NCBI GenBank assembly: GCA_914767715.1
Contig: OU612066.1
Coordinates: forward strand, 12,219,001-12,283,000
Length of the DNA stretch: 64,000 nucleotides
DNA from: Membranipora membranacea
Lineage: Eukaryota; Bryozoa; Gymnolaemata; Cheilostomatida; Membraniporidae
Direction of reading: 5' to 3'
Shown here: positions 33,619-46,204 of the stretch, piece by piece
Layout: every line of letters begins with the position of its first letter
How positions within the stretch are numbered: position 1 is the first letter of the stretch
The notes under the pieces: model-generated
What the model saw: only the letters and a program-made list of their open reading frames with translations
Told to the model about the DNA's origin: nothing
The model's database searches: none
Translations under genes and position numbers: made by a program

Positions 33619-35871
33619 CTGATAGAAAATGACAGACCGATAAATCTGAATGACAAGTATCAAGTGACTGCAATCATAACAAACTCTTATGTAAGCCACA
33701 GTGAGTTTTTTTATGAAGTACTGGTGATCTAAGAACAGAAAAGTTTGGCAACCGCTAACATTTTTTCCTTTGAATCTTGTAGCTATTGTGCAGACAGTGT
33801 TGGTGTTTGTTGGTTTTTACTTAAATACATTTCAGTATTGACTTTTGTCCCAGTCAATTAATTCAAAAAATTGCTGCAGCCTTATCAACCAAATTCAATC
33901 TTAAAATTTGTGAAGTACGATTCAAACTCAACCGGTCGAACACTGACCTGAGCCTGACCCAAAAATAACTGCCAAATACTGCGCCATACTCGAATTACAA
34001 ACTTTTATTTTCACAAATCAAAGTAGCACCTGCAGGAAGTGTAGACAAACAACTACAACAATGAGAAATACCAAACATCACCATGAGGAAACAATACATT
34101 TAGAGGTATGATTGGCTGATTGCACAGATAGAAGCTGTTGTACTTGAAGTGTGGGGGTGTGGTGGTAGTGGGATATCTATAGTTTAGTCGGGGAATATAA
34201 TCCCTTAGCTGTAGCATAAGGGAGATAGAAACGAGTGATGGATTGGGTATATAATGATGTATGCTCTCAGTACTACACAGTTGCTAACTGACCTCAATGT
34301 TTTTTCCCTGGGTGACAAAGCTGAGAATGAGTCCCTTAGGCTTTAGACTGAGGTTCAAAACCTCGAATCATTAGCCCTGATAAATTGGACCCCTTAGTTC
34401 AAACTTCTGACCTGCAAATCTTGAATTGTGGGCCCAAAACCCAACCATTATCACTCCAAACCCCTGAACTGAACTCTAAAACCCTAACATGGTTTACCTC
34501 TTAAACAACATTAATTGGTGGTAACCTGAAATGCATTTCTAGATTTTAGGCAATTTCAGGCTTACTTTATTCTCTACCCTACCAGCTTTCTTACTAGACT
34601 TTTTTATAGTGAATCGATGAGTGCCTCCTTGAACATTATTTTGGAGGCCATAACTGCACTCCATTCTGAACACCTGAATCTTCTGTCTACTGTTCATTAT
34701 TTTAAGTTCAGATCTCATTGTAATTTAAATATCCTTGCTATGTATGTCTATAATAGACAACTGAAGCTGTTTCCAAAGAAACTTATGAATATGATCAGGA
34801 CCCCTGTGGATATGGGGTATAAATGGATACCATATGCGAGTCCAATGAGGGAACAAAACCTGAGTGGGGGACAAACTGGTTTTTTAAGACGGCAATAACC
34901 AGTCAGCAGGTTATGAAAAAATTGCCTCCAAACTTCGCAACCTGTGAGAGTAGTTACTGAGAACAAATGTGCTTTATGAACCCTGTTGAAATTCTGCTCA
35001 TAGAGTAGAAAATTACAAATCTGATTCAAAACCAACTGGTAAACACAAGCTGCTACATTGGTATGTTGGAAAGAACTATCGAAATATTCTTAAGTCGATG
35101 AAGAACAGAAATGCAAAAAATTGAGTCATAAAAGCTTGTTAGTAGCATAAAGCATTTAGATCCTTTGATGGTGTCCATGGTGACAGTGGAAATGGGCAGA
35201 AAAAAAGGAGAAACTTCGATTTGTGTCTTTCCAGGCCTGTTAAAATGTTTGTTAGTGACTGAAGTTATGATATGGATGAAGGACAGTCACATTCCATGAC
35301 TTCACTGCTTTCTTGAGATAGGAAACAAGAATTTTCAAAGCCTGCTGTGGTGCACATCATCCAGTGTATTTTGAACAAAATCTAAGACCCTCTTAGCTTG
35401 AAGTTTTGTTTTTCAATTACCTAATTTGTTAATTACATCTAGATTGCCCAAACTCTCTGGTTGGATCATACTTGAACTGCTAAACAACTACGAATTACAT
35501 TAGTTATGGTCAATTCAGTGGATTTTAACGTTTATAGTGGATTTATTTGATTGTGCACTGAACTAATGCTACAATTGTCAACGTAATATGATTGCAGCTC
35601 ACTCAACGACCATAGTGGATAGCTATACAATAAAAAAAGTATTATATTATGTTCAATTTCGTAAAGTATGCTCATTGCTCAAAGCAACCAGAACGATAAT
35701 TTTCGTTTTAGGATTGAGCTGTCTTTAAATTTCTGGAAATTGTTTTTGGAAATTGCTAATCAGTTCAATCGGTTACCTAAAACAATTTAAAATAAATATT
35801 ACCATACAGGCATTTCATTGCAGAGCTATTTTTTTATCAACATCATGTCGTACATTTTGCATGATATTGTG
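33619..35871. other. Spacer between the two LDLa genes
   Basis: Low-complexity AT-rich DNA. Frames at 34617-34898 and 34748-35035 lie on opposite strands of the same stretch and show no protein family. It presumably holds the promoter of L1. Confidence 0.4.
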
Positions 35872-38800
35872 TCAACTTCCTGTTATACATGTTTTACAAT
35901 CACATAGATCCAGTTCGTCTGACCAGGTGTTAATGTTACTACCACAGAGTTGTCCATTATCTCTACAGTACTCAGTATCTGAGACACATTGTAGAAAACA
36001 CAGGAACTGTGGTGAAGTACACGTGCACTGCTCATCCTCCCAATCTCCACATTGATTAAAGCCGTCACATAGCATAGCTGCTAATATACAGCGTCCACTA
36101 CCTGCAGGAAAATAGAAGCAAAGGTGGAAAGAGCACTATTGTAATTAATTTCATGCCTCTTCTAGGCTTGACATTATGTTAAATAATGATGAGCAATTGT
36201 ATCCAGATAAAACCATGCATATCAAGGTATAGCTAGATTCAGATGGAAAAAACGGATTTCAAGTCAATTGTGTTTTGTGAACACAATTGAACCCAACTTG
36301 AATTTTCAAATTGCAATGTCAAAACTTGTTAATCATCTAGGAGTTTAAAAAATTTGCAAAACGACCAGCTTTTCATAAAAATTCCTGTGCGATGGTGGCA
36401 GCTGTCCTCTCACACCTTACCTTCACATTTATAGAGTTCTTTGTGTTTTAATCCACATGTGTGACAATGCTGCTCATCATACCAGTCCCCACAGTCATTG
36501 TGTCCATCACAGACCCACTGAGGATTTATAAACTTCACTGGTGAACTATTGGAGCACCTGATGACAGGTGCCATATCCTTGTTCTCTGGGTTATTTGGCT
36601 TCATTGTCACCTGCAGGTTATATTATGGACGCATTATGTACGAGTTTGAAGCAATACTGAGTAACGCATTTAGAATTCACATGGATTTGCAGTTACAATA
36701 TAAACTCTTTGACGTGAAAAATACGTTTTTGTGCGGTATAAACGGTGAATAAATTTTTACGAGAAAGAAAATATGGTCGAAAATGTACTAATATTATGAT
36801 GTATCTCAGAGAAATACTAATCATCCAAGAAATGCTACACAATAAATTACCTCTTGAAACGTTCAACGCGCTGTCCTAAACCAAGTCAGCCATGAGTACA
36901 GACAGAAACGTGCAAGGATTTCAAAGCTGACCATTAAGGGAATGATCGTGTACTTACCATCTTGTTGTTTTTTATGTTGCTTGGTCCGAATCCCATGAGT
37001 ATGACATCATGCTTCAGTGTCAATAGGGTGGTATTGTCTCTAACAAATAAGAAATTATGTGGAGTTAAATACTAACCCATTTATTTTACTTTAACCTGTG
37101 AGCTGAGGAGTTATGTTCACATGTTCAGAGGAAAGATAACTCAGGCAATATGTGATGACCTTGCCAAGTTTATCAGCTTTTATTGGAAAGATACTTGTAT
37201 GCGAGCAGTGCAATTATTTGCACAGTATTCTTGTTTTGATTATTGGGTCATATCATGAAAGGGATTTTTTACTGAATCTCTACTCAAATTGAAAAACAAA
37301 AGACAGTAATTATCAAACACTACATAATAACTCATACACCCATGGATAAATATCAGTTTGTATATCGTGCACATCGCTCTACACAAGATGCAGTCTCTGT
37401 CGTACTACAACTGTGACAAATTTCATTGACGAGAAGGCATCCAACTACGCAAGGTGTCTCTTCCTAGACTTCTCATCAGCTTTCAACACTATATCTGTTC
37501 AAGACCTCATTACACAACTGTCTCATCTCGACTCCAATGTCACTCAATGGATAAATAGATTTCTTACCAACAGAGTGCAAAGAACAATAGTGGGTGGCAC
37601 CCAAAGAACAATAGTAGATGGCAATATCTCAAAACCCATCATAACCAACACTGGCACTCCCCAGGGTTGCTGTTTATCTCCACTTTTGTTTTCAATATAT
37701 ACCAATAGGATTACCTCAGACTTGAGCAATATAACTGTCATTAAATACGCTTGATGAGATTAGTAGAATTTCAAAGCAATGTTGTGATTTAAACCTATTG
37801 TTAAACGCCTCCAAGACTCAAGAAATGATGTTTTCTACTCAGCTTGTTAGGCCCATTACCCCTACTCTTATCCTTAACGGCACGGAAGTTGATTTTTGTG
37901 ACAAAGTAAAATACCTTGGTGTTACTGTTGACGATAAACTCCGCTATCATGATCATGTGCAATCCATAGTGACTACTGCATCTCAACGCATGTATATTGT
38001 GAAAAATTTTGTTTACTATAGCTCAAAGCCCCTTTCTCATATGTTATTCAAGAGTTTTATTGTATCCCTCATCACTTACTGTCTCCCCATACTTTTTACA
38101 AGCATCCATGCAAGCGACAAGAAGTCCTTACGCAAAATATTTAAAAATGCCGCCAAGTTAGGGATTGAGCACCCCGATATAGATGCTCTGGTGGCCAACC
38201 AGATCAAGACACTTGGACTACGGTACATACACGATGAAGAGCACTTTATCAATGACTTTCTAACTAAATGCCCCTCAGGTCGCTACCGCACCGTTAATTA
38301 TCGGGGTACATGGTACAGCTTTCAACACTATATCTGTTCAAGACCTCATTACACAACTGTCTCATCTCGACTCCAATGTCACTCAATGGATAAATAGCTT
38401 TCTTACCAACAGAGTGCAAAGAACAATAGTGGGTGGCATAATATCTAATCATAATATCACAACAAACACTGGAACGCCCCAGGGGTGTTGTTTATCTCAT
38501 GCACTTTTGTTCTCAATATATACTAATAGGATTATCTCAAATCTGAGTAATATTACTGTAATTAAATATGCAGACGACACCTGCATTATCGGCTGCATTG
38601 GCAATCAATCTGATCTAAATACTTACTTTGATGAGATTAAAAGGATTTCTAAACAATGTGATGATTTAAATCTTTTATTAAACCCAACTAAGACCCAGGA
38701 GATTATGTTCTCAACCCAGCATGTTAAACCCCATACCCCTACTCTTGTATTGAATGGAACAAATATTGTATTGTCTGATAAAGTTAGATACCTTGGTGTT

Positions 38801-39924
38801 ATAGTGGATCAGGATTTGAGATTTCATGAGCATGTAAAATCAGTGGTTACAACGGCAGCTAGAAGGATGTATATTGTGAAGAACTTTGTGTATTTTAGCT
38901 CTAAACCTCTAGCCGATATGTTATTCAAAAGCTTTATCATGTCCCTCATCTCCTTTTACCTATCATTTTTACTTGTATCTATGCCAGGGATAAAAAAGCT
39001 ATCAGAAAGATTTTTAAAGATTGCACTAAACTTGGTATCACGACATAGATTCACACATTCAGAAAATAACTAAAACACTTTCCATCAAATACATAGAAGA
39101 CGATGATCATTTCATTAATGAATTTTTGAGTCGATACCCCTCCGGAAGATATCGAACTGTTAAATATAGAGGAGCATGGGGCAGAGACAGTTTTTTACGC
39201 CACCTTGTACATACTTTAAATGATATTTTGTTTTAAACAATCCTACAGAGCTTTTTTCCATTTTTGTTCATGTCTTCTTTTAAGGCCAGTATTTACACTG
39301 AATTTCGCGACATGTAATATTGTCTGTGATATGTAATAAATCAATCGATCAATCAATAACTAAACAGGTTTAAAATTTGAAGTCTTTCTCACAACTTTGA
39401 TTTTTTGGCATAACATTATCAAACACTCAATTTCACTGTCTAAGAACGTGAGGGTGAAATGGAGTGTAATGTGATGCCACCAACCCGCATCGCAGCCGTC
39501 TGAGCAGATTATGCCTAATGAACTATCGTTAAGGTGTGAATGTCTGAGAAATGATTTGCACTGTGCAAAATCAGTTCCTATTCAGAGCTTATACCTACAT
39601 TGTATAATTACAAATGAATTGAATAAGTTGTCTAATTATACCATACATTGAATAATTATAGTTGCATAATTTAGCCAGGAATGTGGTATAATCATTGTAT
39701 AAAGTGGAATAATGAAGGTAAAAACATGACCACTCAGACTTATGCCCAGTGTATAACCATTGAACAGGAACTGATTTTGCACAGTGTTGTATGATGCAAT
39801 TTTCTTCTGGCGATAAAAAATACTCTTACCTGATAAGTATGATTTTGACCGTCAGAATAACGACAGCTAGGCTGAGTGCTCCTAATGCTACAGCAAAGAC
39901 CATCAATAGCTTCTTAGCTTTCAT
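35872..39924 (-). CDS. Type II membrane or secreted LDLa-module protein, copy L2
   Basis: Minus-strand exons 39936-39830 (ATG at 39924), 37039-36958, 36610-36421 and 36101-35872 have exactly the lengths 107, 82, 190 and 230 found in L1, with the same phases and splice motifs. The protein has the MKA start, the hydrophobic segment ([19 protein letters not shown]), a linker exon, and the same two four-cysteine LDLa-like modules plus the CITGS tail. It differs from L1 at scattered sites, mostly in the first two exons. The first intron is enlarged by a LINE insertion (about 37.3-39.4 kb). Expression is likely but unproven. Confidence 0.75.
37340..39360 (+). mobile_element. Chimeric LINE: two partial reverse-transcriptase copies in tandem
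   Basis: The first copy starts at reverse transcriptase block [15 protein letters not shown], has motif A ([12 protein letters not shown]) and motif B ([20 protein letters not shown]), and then carries a deletion of about 66 bases that removes the YADD catalytic motif. It runs on to [12 protein letters not shown] and at about 38318 jumps back to the [10 protein letters not shown] segment, starting a second copy that keeps IKYADDT. The second copy breaks near 39050 and ends in another frame at RDSFLRHL, followed by an (aatc)n-like tail. The type resembles CR1/L2-like LINEs. It lies in an intron of L2, antisense to that gene. Confidence 0.85.
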
Positions 39925-39939
39925 TGTAATAGCTCCCTA

Positions 39940-40800
39940 AAATAGAAAGTACAAAAAAAAGATGTGATGTGATGCGAGATGAGAGATCTAAGACCTATAC
40001 CGACAGAGCAATGAACTCCCACTTGGAGTTCATTGGACAGAGCAGATCAGAACAAGCAATGGGCAGAGAAACAATTAACTGTTCATACCTATTGTTTGAT
40101 AGTTTCTGGTCATTGTAGTGAAGTCACAGCAAAAGCTTAAAAAGGGATTATCTGTTAAAAAAAGGCCTAGGTTATAATCATTGTTAAACCTTTTCCCTTA
40201 TATCTTACACATGATTCGCCATGTAGAAAGAGAGAGAATTGAACCCTCAACAGTTACTTGTGATTTTAGATTTTTTTTTTTTTGTAATAATTTTATTTGT
40301 TCTGCGAAATTAAAGACAGAGGAAAATTGTCAACAGCATGTGACTTTACAATGTATAGAACTTGAAAATCAAGAGTTAAAAACTCTCATCCTACAGAAAC
40401 CAGAATATGAGTTCTGTTTTAAATTATCAAAAAACGCCACCTGCTCTTTGTATATTGTAGATGTCAATCAACTGTTCTTTGGAAGTGATGTCTGATACCA
40501 CATCCCCTCACCATACTTTAGACAAATTAAGGCATTACAGTGCCACCCAGGTCCGATTTATGATAAAGAAATCTTTTGCAGCATCAATTTCATTTATGTC
40601 ATCAAGGCAGTGTAGCGGAAGACTTCAAGCGCCTTTTGGTTAAGTTTGTGTAAATATATTTGTGCTTAAAAAAGTCAATAACAGCTAAACAATAAAAAAT
40701 ACTTTTAGCTTGTCTTCCACCGAGTCATAATTTAATCGTCCGAACCAGGTCAGTTAGATTGTATGCATCATTATTGATCAATCAATAAAGACTGGATCGT
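39940..40800. other. Spacer upstream of L2
   Basis: Holds the presumed promoter side of L2. A 104-codon frame at 40181-40495 begins in a T-rich region and shows no family I can name. Confidence 0.35.
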
Positions 40801-40849
40801 CTCATAATTAGAATGGACATTTATTGTCACAATATTGGGTACGAAAAAG

Positions 40850-41690
40850 TATGTGTATTGTGTATTGCGTTATTGCTGATAAATCCTATGATAATTGTTT
40901 TACCTTCTGGTCTTAATTCAAGGTCGTTTATAAAACAAATAGATCAGACTAATTTGGCATACTGCTATGATTTCAGTAATTTTATCTTGATATTTTGTTT
41001 AAAAAAATGGACAAATCGAACGATGAAATGTGTGACGCATTCAGTTGGTTTGGAGGACGATTGAACCAAAGATTTAACCATAACCCAACTTGCACTTTAA
41101 GAGGGGTAGCCATTGGGGGGAGGTTATGACACCATACTTGATTAAATATTATCTTCCTACAACTGCTACTAGGTCCAGGTTTCAAGTTTCTGGGACACTG
41201 TGAGGGGTTATTTGTCTTAGACAAAAATTGAAAAATCTCAGCATTATGGGGGCGATCAAGTTTTTGAAGCCTGATGGTCATGGGTTGTACTTTACACACG
41301 CCAATAGGTTTGGAAAGGTTGACCTTGAAACACTTGAGTTATTGATCAAACGATAAGACTGAATTTTCTTATAATGGAAAGGAATGAACTTTTTTTGTCA
41401 CAATAATCCATGTGAAAAAAACCATTGAGTGGCCGCTGTGATAAAAGCATTGTATTATTGCTGATAAATCTTTGGATAATTGTATTGATATCAAACCTTC
41501 TTTTAAGATCTTTTATAAAACAAATGTATCTCGTCACACTGCTTTGATATTAGGAATTTTTATCTTGATCTTATGATAATCAAAATGCGCAAACTAAACA
41601 CTGGAGCAATGTGTTATGCATTTACTTGATTTGGAGGATGTGAGAACAAAAAAATCTGACGAAAACCCGACTTGCATTTTGGGACGGGCA
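40850..41690. repeat. Two diverged direct copies of an unknown repeat
   Basis: The segments 40850-41100 and 41440-41690 align along about 250 bases with many differences: ttattgctgataaatc, ttttataaaacaaat, tttatcttgat, ttggaggac/ttggaggatg and cccaacttgcactt/cccgacttgcattt. One copy has an 83-codon frame; the other has stops in the matching frame. It may be an old unclassified element. Confidence 0.55.
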
Positions 41691-41839
41691 ATTCATTCAA
41701 AATTTTACACCTATACCAAAAAAACCAGTGGGCATAATTCACGTATCACATTATTTTCAGATACTCCTGAACATCGGTAACTTCTCCCACGGTCTATTTG
41801 CAACGAATTTAAAACATAAAAAGGTTTCAGGGCGCCGCC

Positions 41840-42430
41840 CCCACACAAAACTCCCTACCAATGGAAGTTTAGCTACATAAGTGATAATTAGTTTTCATAC
41901 CCCATCAACTCAATAACCTTCTTTTGCCGATAAAGTACAGCTTATATCCATAAATTTCTTGAAATTAACCTGTAAAAGCGAGATACTACAAAATTAACTT
42001 GTTGTTTTCTTGTTCGCTACCTTGACCCAAAATATTGCTGTGGTGCCAATAACCAACTTGAAAATTTATACTTAATTTTGAAAACTGCATAAATCGGTAT
42101 GTCTAAAAGAGTGCCATTCACTTGTTTTGGTGCGGCCTGAGCATGAGCGGTTTACTCGATGAGCCTGTCAAATATCTGTCGTTGCAGATTTGGTTGCAAG
42201 CCTGGACTGATTCAACTATTCGAAGAAACATAAATTATACTGACGGGAGACCTGAGACAGATGTAATTCCTGCATTTGTAGACAATATCAGCTACCTAGA
42301 CTTAATTCTAAAGTTGTGATGTAATGTGAGGGAAATGACAATGAACATAGCAAAACCTTCTCTACGATTTTGCCTGAAGTACAAATCCTCCTGCAATATA
42401 ATTATATCGGAAATATTAAAATCAAAATCA
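41840..42430. other. Spacer
   Basis: No supported feature seen. A 65-codon frame at 42122-42319 is unremarkable. Confidence 0.3.
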
Positions 42431-42431
42431 G

Positions 42432-42632
42432 CTGTTATGAATTAGTTGCCTCAACGGCTAGGCCGCAATATCTGTGTCAGTTTGCTCTCAGTTGGCAGGC
42501 AGTTCGGAGCACACCTGGGGCCAACCGAACCCCAGTAGGCGATGGACTGCAGTGGGATTCGAACCCACTGCCTTCAACACTTACGTGTTTAAGGACCGGC
42601 GCTCTAACCAAATTAGCCATCTCCTACTCCAC
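42432..42632 (-). mobile_element. tRNA-derived SINE, minus strand
   Basis: On the minus strand an A-box-like TGGCTAATTTGG (42608-42619) and a perfect B box GGTTCGAATCC (42555-42565) form a tRNA-like head. A body with CAGGTGTGCTCC (complement of the cacacctgggg core) follows. The same body occurs at 10.4, 15.5 and 47.8 kb, so this is a family and not a tRNA gene. Confidence 0.75.
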
Positions 42633-43110
42633 ATTGTTTCCGGTCCATTTGATCAGATTGATGATACTTTTGATCCTTCACATAAGAACCTCTTTTGAAA
42701 ATTCATACCCTGAGAAACAACTTTTTTTCTCCGTCCACATAATTTACAACTAAACGGTTTGTCCAGTTCAAGACATTTTATTACGGTTTAATTTCAGAAA
42801 ATTATAATTTTCTAAGGCATTAAACATCGGTAAAGAGAATAATGAATTACCTGCTATCACGGTCATGACTGCTAGAAATGGTATCCTGATACCATTTCTA
42901 GCAGTCACGACCTTGATAGCCTTAGAAAATCCTTTATAATTTGCTGTATTTAAACCGTAATAAAATGTCATGAAGGGACCAAACCGTTTAGTTGTAAATT
43001 GTGTTGACGAAAGAAAAAGATTGTTTCTCAGGGTATAACTTTTCATGAGTGGTTCTCATGTGTAGGTTCAAAAGTATCATCTATCTTTTCTAATTGACCG
43101 GAAACAATTT
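42633..43110. mobile_element. Foldback element of about 480 bp
   Basis: The sequence from cattgtttccggtc to gaccggaaacaatt is one large imperfect palindrome centred near 42889, where ctagaaatggtat faces ataccatttctag. Arms are about 220-255 bases with several mismatches and one-sided insertions. Frames inside are by-products. It abuts a SINE on the left and LINE remnants on the right. Confidence 0.75.
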
Positions 43111-43119
43111 TTTACTGTA

Positions 43120-44112
43120 GGCAAGGAGAAATTTGATACTGTAGGCAGTAGTATTGGCTGTCCCCAGGGCTGTGTGTTATCACCTGTTTTAATGCAATTT
43201 ACACTGTTTTATTCAATCCATCCACCCAAATGTGAAAATTTTAAAATACGCCGATGACATGGCTATCATAGGTTTACTGAATTTTGCACAACAAGAAGAG
43301 GCCATATTTTATTTAGATGCCATGGAAAGTTTTATTGATCAGTGCCACGCCGTAAATCTCAGTATCAATGTAATTAAATAAAAAACATGGTTTTGAGTTT
43401 ATTAGATCCTACGCAGTCTATGATGACTACATTGGTATCAACAATGCTCCTAGAGAGAAGGTGCAGAGTTTTAAATATCTTGGTAAATTTTTTAGTAAAA
43501 ACCTCAAACAGCATGCTAACTTTGACTATGTATATGGTAATGTGAATAGCGGGCTATCTAATTAGCGTCATTGACCCATTCTTTTTTGGGGATGGTGAGA
43601 GGGCGCAATCAGTTAGCAATCGGTTAGCGCGCTTGCTATTCACTGCCAGGCGATTAGTGCCGCAGGAGTTGTGGGTTCGGGTCCCACTGGGGGAGCTTTC
43701 ATTGCTGATTGTTCCAGCTCCCAGCACCCTCGGGTGTATACCTCTCCTATGGTAAACTCAAACAACAATTTTTCGCTCTTTCTAAATTCAAACATTGCCA
43801 TCTGAACCACGCTCAGAGTCAAAATTTTATGAGCATATTATTTTTCCGATCTTGACATATAACATTGAGATGTGGTATAGGTCAGCAACAGAAAACAAGT
43901 GAGAAGCTGTGACTGGTCTTTTTCACAGACAATCTTTTGAGCTTGATATGCATTTTTTCATCTCGGACAGTGTTCAAAAGCTGGCAACAGACTTTATTAC
44001 TGATGAAGACCATATTTTACATTCCTGCTATGTCGAGATGAAACGAGAACAAACAAATTTTTCGGAGAGTTTTGTGCCACAGAGTGTAAAGGTTCGAAAC
44101 AGTATTATATGA
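43120..44112 (+). mobile_element. Second LINE fragment, interrupted by a SINE
   Basis: Pieces of a reverse transcriptase of a different type from that at 37 kb: SIGCPQGCVLSPVL, then after a frameshift ILKYADDMAIIGLL (the catalytic motif), KYLGKFFSKN, and after a SINE insertion LATDFITDEDHILHSCYVEM ending NFSESFVPQSVKVRN. Multiple frameshifts and stops make it dead. Confidence 0.75.
43600..43755 (+). mobile_element. tRNA-derived SINE inside the LINE fragment
   Basis: A GGTTAGCGCGCTTG A-box-like segment and a GGGTTCGGGTCCCAC B-box segment lie about 50 bases apart, followed by a non-tRNA body (agctcccagcaccctcggg). It splits the LINE coding remnants. Confidence 0.6.
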
Positions 44113-46062
44113 CAGAGCCTTTTTTTCCACAGTACTTTGTAATTTGTCTTTGACAAAATGACCAAAATAAAATATCTCACTGTCATATCAAAACTATATA
44201 CCAAAATTGCTCCAAAAGCAGTATGAGAATGAATCATGGCAAAACACTCACCTCCAAAGCTTGTTGGATTGTTTGCAGTAAAATAATGTCTCTGTGCCGA
44301 GAGGTTGTATTGATCAATGTCAGTCTTATTCTCAGCTAGCTGTAATTAATCCAGTTTCCAAATTCTGATGAATTGCTAATATTCCGATCAGGTAGCAAAT
44401 TACAGCCTACCTCTGTGACCTTAGTCTTAGTCCCCTTACATAGCCTTACTCCCTAAACAATAAAATAGCTGCATGACAAGGCTACTGTGACCTGATATGC
44501 AGGCCTTCCCTTGTAACAGGTGATTTTAGGATTGTAGTTGTCAGTATTCAGCTTAGGCTATGATAGCCAAGTTACTAAATACATCGATGACAGCTAAATA
44601 GACTATGAGTGTTGATCTATACACTCATGGTTAGTTATTGTTCAAACAATGAACATGAAAGCAAATACACACACAGGACCAGTGCAAACTCCCCAACATT
44701 CATCACAATAACAAGGATACAAACACACCAACTGATATGAGGCAAAGCGATCTATGAAAAGTTAATTAGAAATGATAACAAAAGAATGAAACACAGTTTA
44801 GTAACAGAGCTAATTATTGAAATGTCTCATTATGTTTTTTACAAAACAATGTTGAAGGCTAATGACAATTTCCCTTTAGGGGGCAATTTTATCTCAAATA
44901 TATGAATTTCAGTAATACACGACTCAACAGTCTCAGTCTATGTTTTAAATGGGGTCTTTTTAATGGCAAAGCGGCATTTTTATTACCGTGCTCACAAATC
45001 CGGATCAAAAAGTTGCCAATTGAACACACAAGCAATTAAGTAGTGATCGAAAAAATGAATAATGAGTGCTTAAAATGTAAAGGGTAAAGTTATTTTTGGG
45101 CCTTTGCAAATCAAGCCTTGAGTAAGACATTTTGTTATAACTGGAATTTTGAAGAATAATTACATTTCGTTTATATATTAATTGGAATTTTGAACAGTAA
45201 TTACATTTCCTTTATATATTATGGGGACAATTTGATATGAAATATATCAAATTTCAATGTCAAGTAGAGTAAGACGTATTGCTATTACTGGATGTTTTCT
45301 TAAAAATGGAAACATTTCTCAGATTGTACAAACAGGAATCTTAAACATTATTTCAGCTGGACCTGTGCACATTAGGATCACCTCAAGAAGCTGCAGGGAG
45401 GCTGGAGAGACCTCAACAATAACAACATTAACAAAGAAAAGCAGCATCAAATAAATAAACTAAAATTATGTGAAGGTAGAATTAGCCAACAGATTTTCGG
45501 AGAGTTTTGTGCCACAGAGTGTAAAGGTTCGAAACAGTATTATATGAAAGAGCCTTTTTTTTCACAGTACTTTGTAATTTGTCTTTGACAAAATGACCAA
45601 AATAAAATATCTCACTATCATATCAAAACTATATACCAAAATTGCTCCAAAAGTAGTATGAGAATGAATCATGGCAAAACACTCACCTCCAAAGCTTGTT
45701 GGATTGTTTGCAGTAAAATAATGTCTCTGTGCCGCGAGGTTGTATTGATCAATGTCAGTCTTGTTCTCAGCTAGCTGTAATTAATCCAGTTTCCAAATTC
45801 TGATGAATTGCTAATATTCCAATCAGGTAGCAAATTACAGCCTACCTCTGTGACCTTAGCCTTAGTCCCCTTACTTAGCCTTACTCCCCAAAGAATAAAA
45901 AAGCTGCATGACAAGGCTGCTGTGACCTGATATGCAGGCCTTCCCTTGTAACAGGTGATTTTAGGATTGTAGTTGTCAGTATTCAGCTTAGGCTATGACA
46001 GCCAAGTTACTAAATACATCGATGACAGCTAAATAGACTATGAGTGTTGATCTATACACTCA
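44058..46062. repeat. Tandem duplication, period about 1437 bp
   Basis: The segments 44058-44624 and 45495-46062 are nearly identical, with a handful of substitutions. Both start in the LINE C-terminal codons (FSESFVPQSVKVRN) and end at gatctatacactca. The intervening part contains the 455-bp repeat. Confidence 0.75.
45033..45487. repeat. 455-bp repeat, copy 1
   Basis: The sequence from caattaagtagtgatc to gaattagcc appears without visible difference at 48615-49069. It contains a 65-codon frame from 45257 to 45454 with no known family, and internal near-duplicates of gaattttgaa..taattacattt. No terminal inverted repeats or target duplications are evident. Confidence 0.8.
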
Positions 46063-46204
46063 CACTACAGATTTTGTTCGTGACGAACAAGGTTTTGTTT
46101 GTAAGAGTTATCTTCCCAAATTGCTATAAAATTCATTACATTGACTGTTAGGAAGAATAGAGCTGTACCAATAATTTAGATAATAGTAGCAAATGCTAAC
46201 AATC

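Noticed and set aside
42500-42632. Functional tRNA gene
   Set aside because: Good A and B boxes are present, but the body continues as a repeat found elsewhere in the window, marking it as a SINE.
45257-45454. Conserved 65-codon protein present twice
   Set aside because: Identity is explained by the whole 455-bp repeat being identical; there is no independent evidence of protein constraint.
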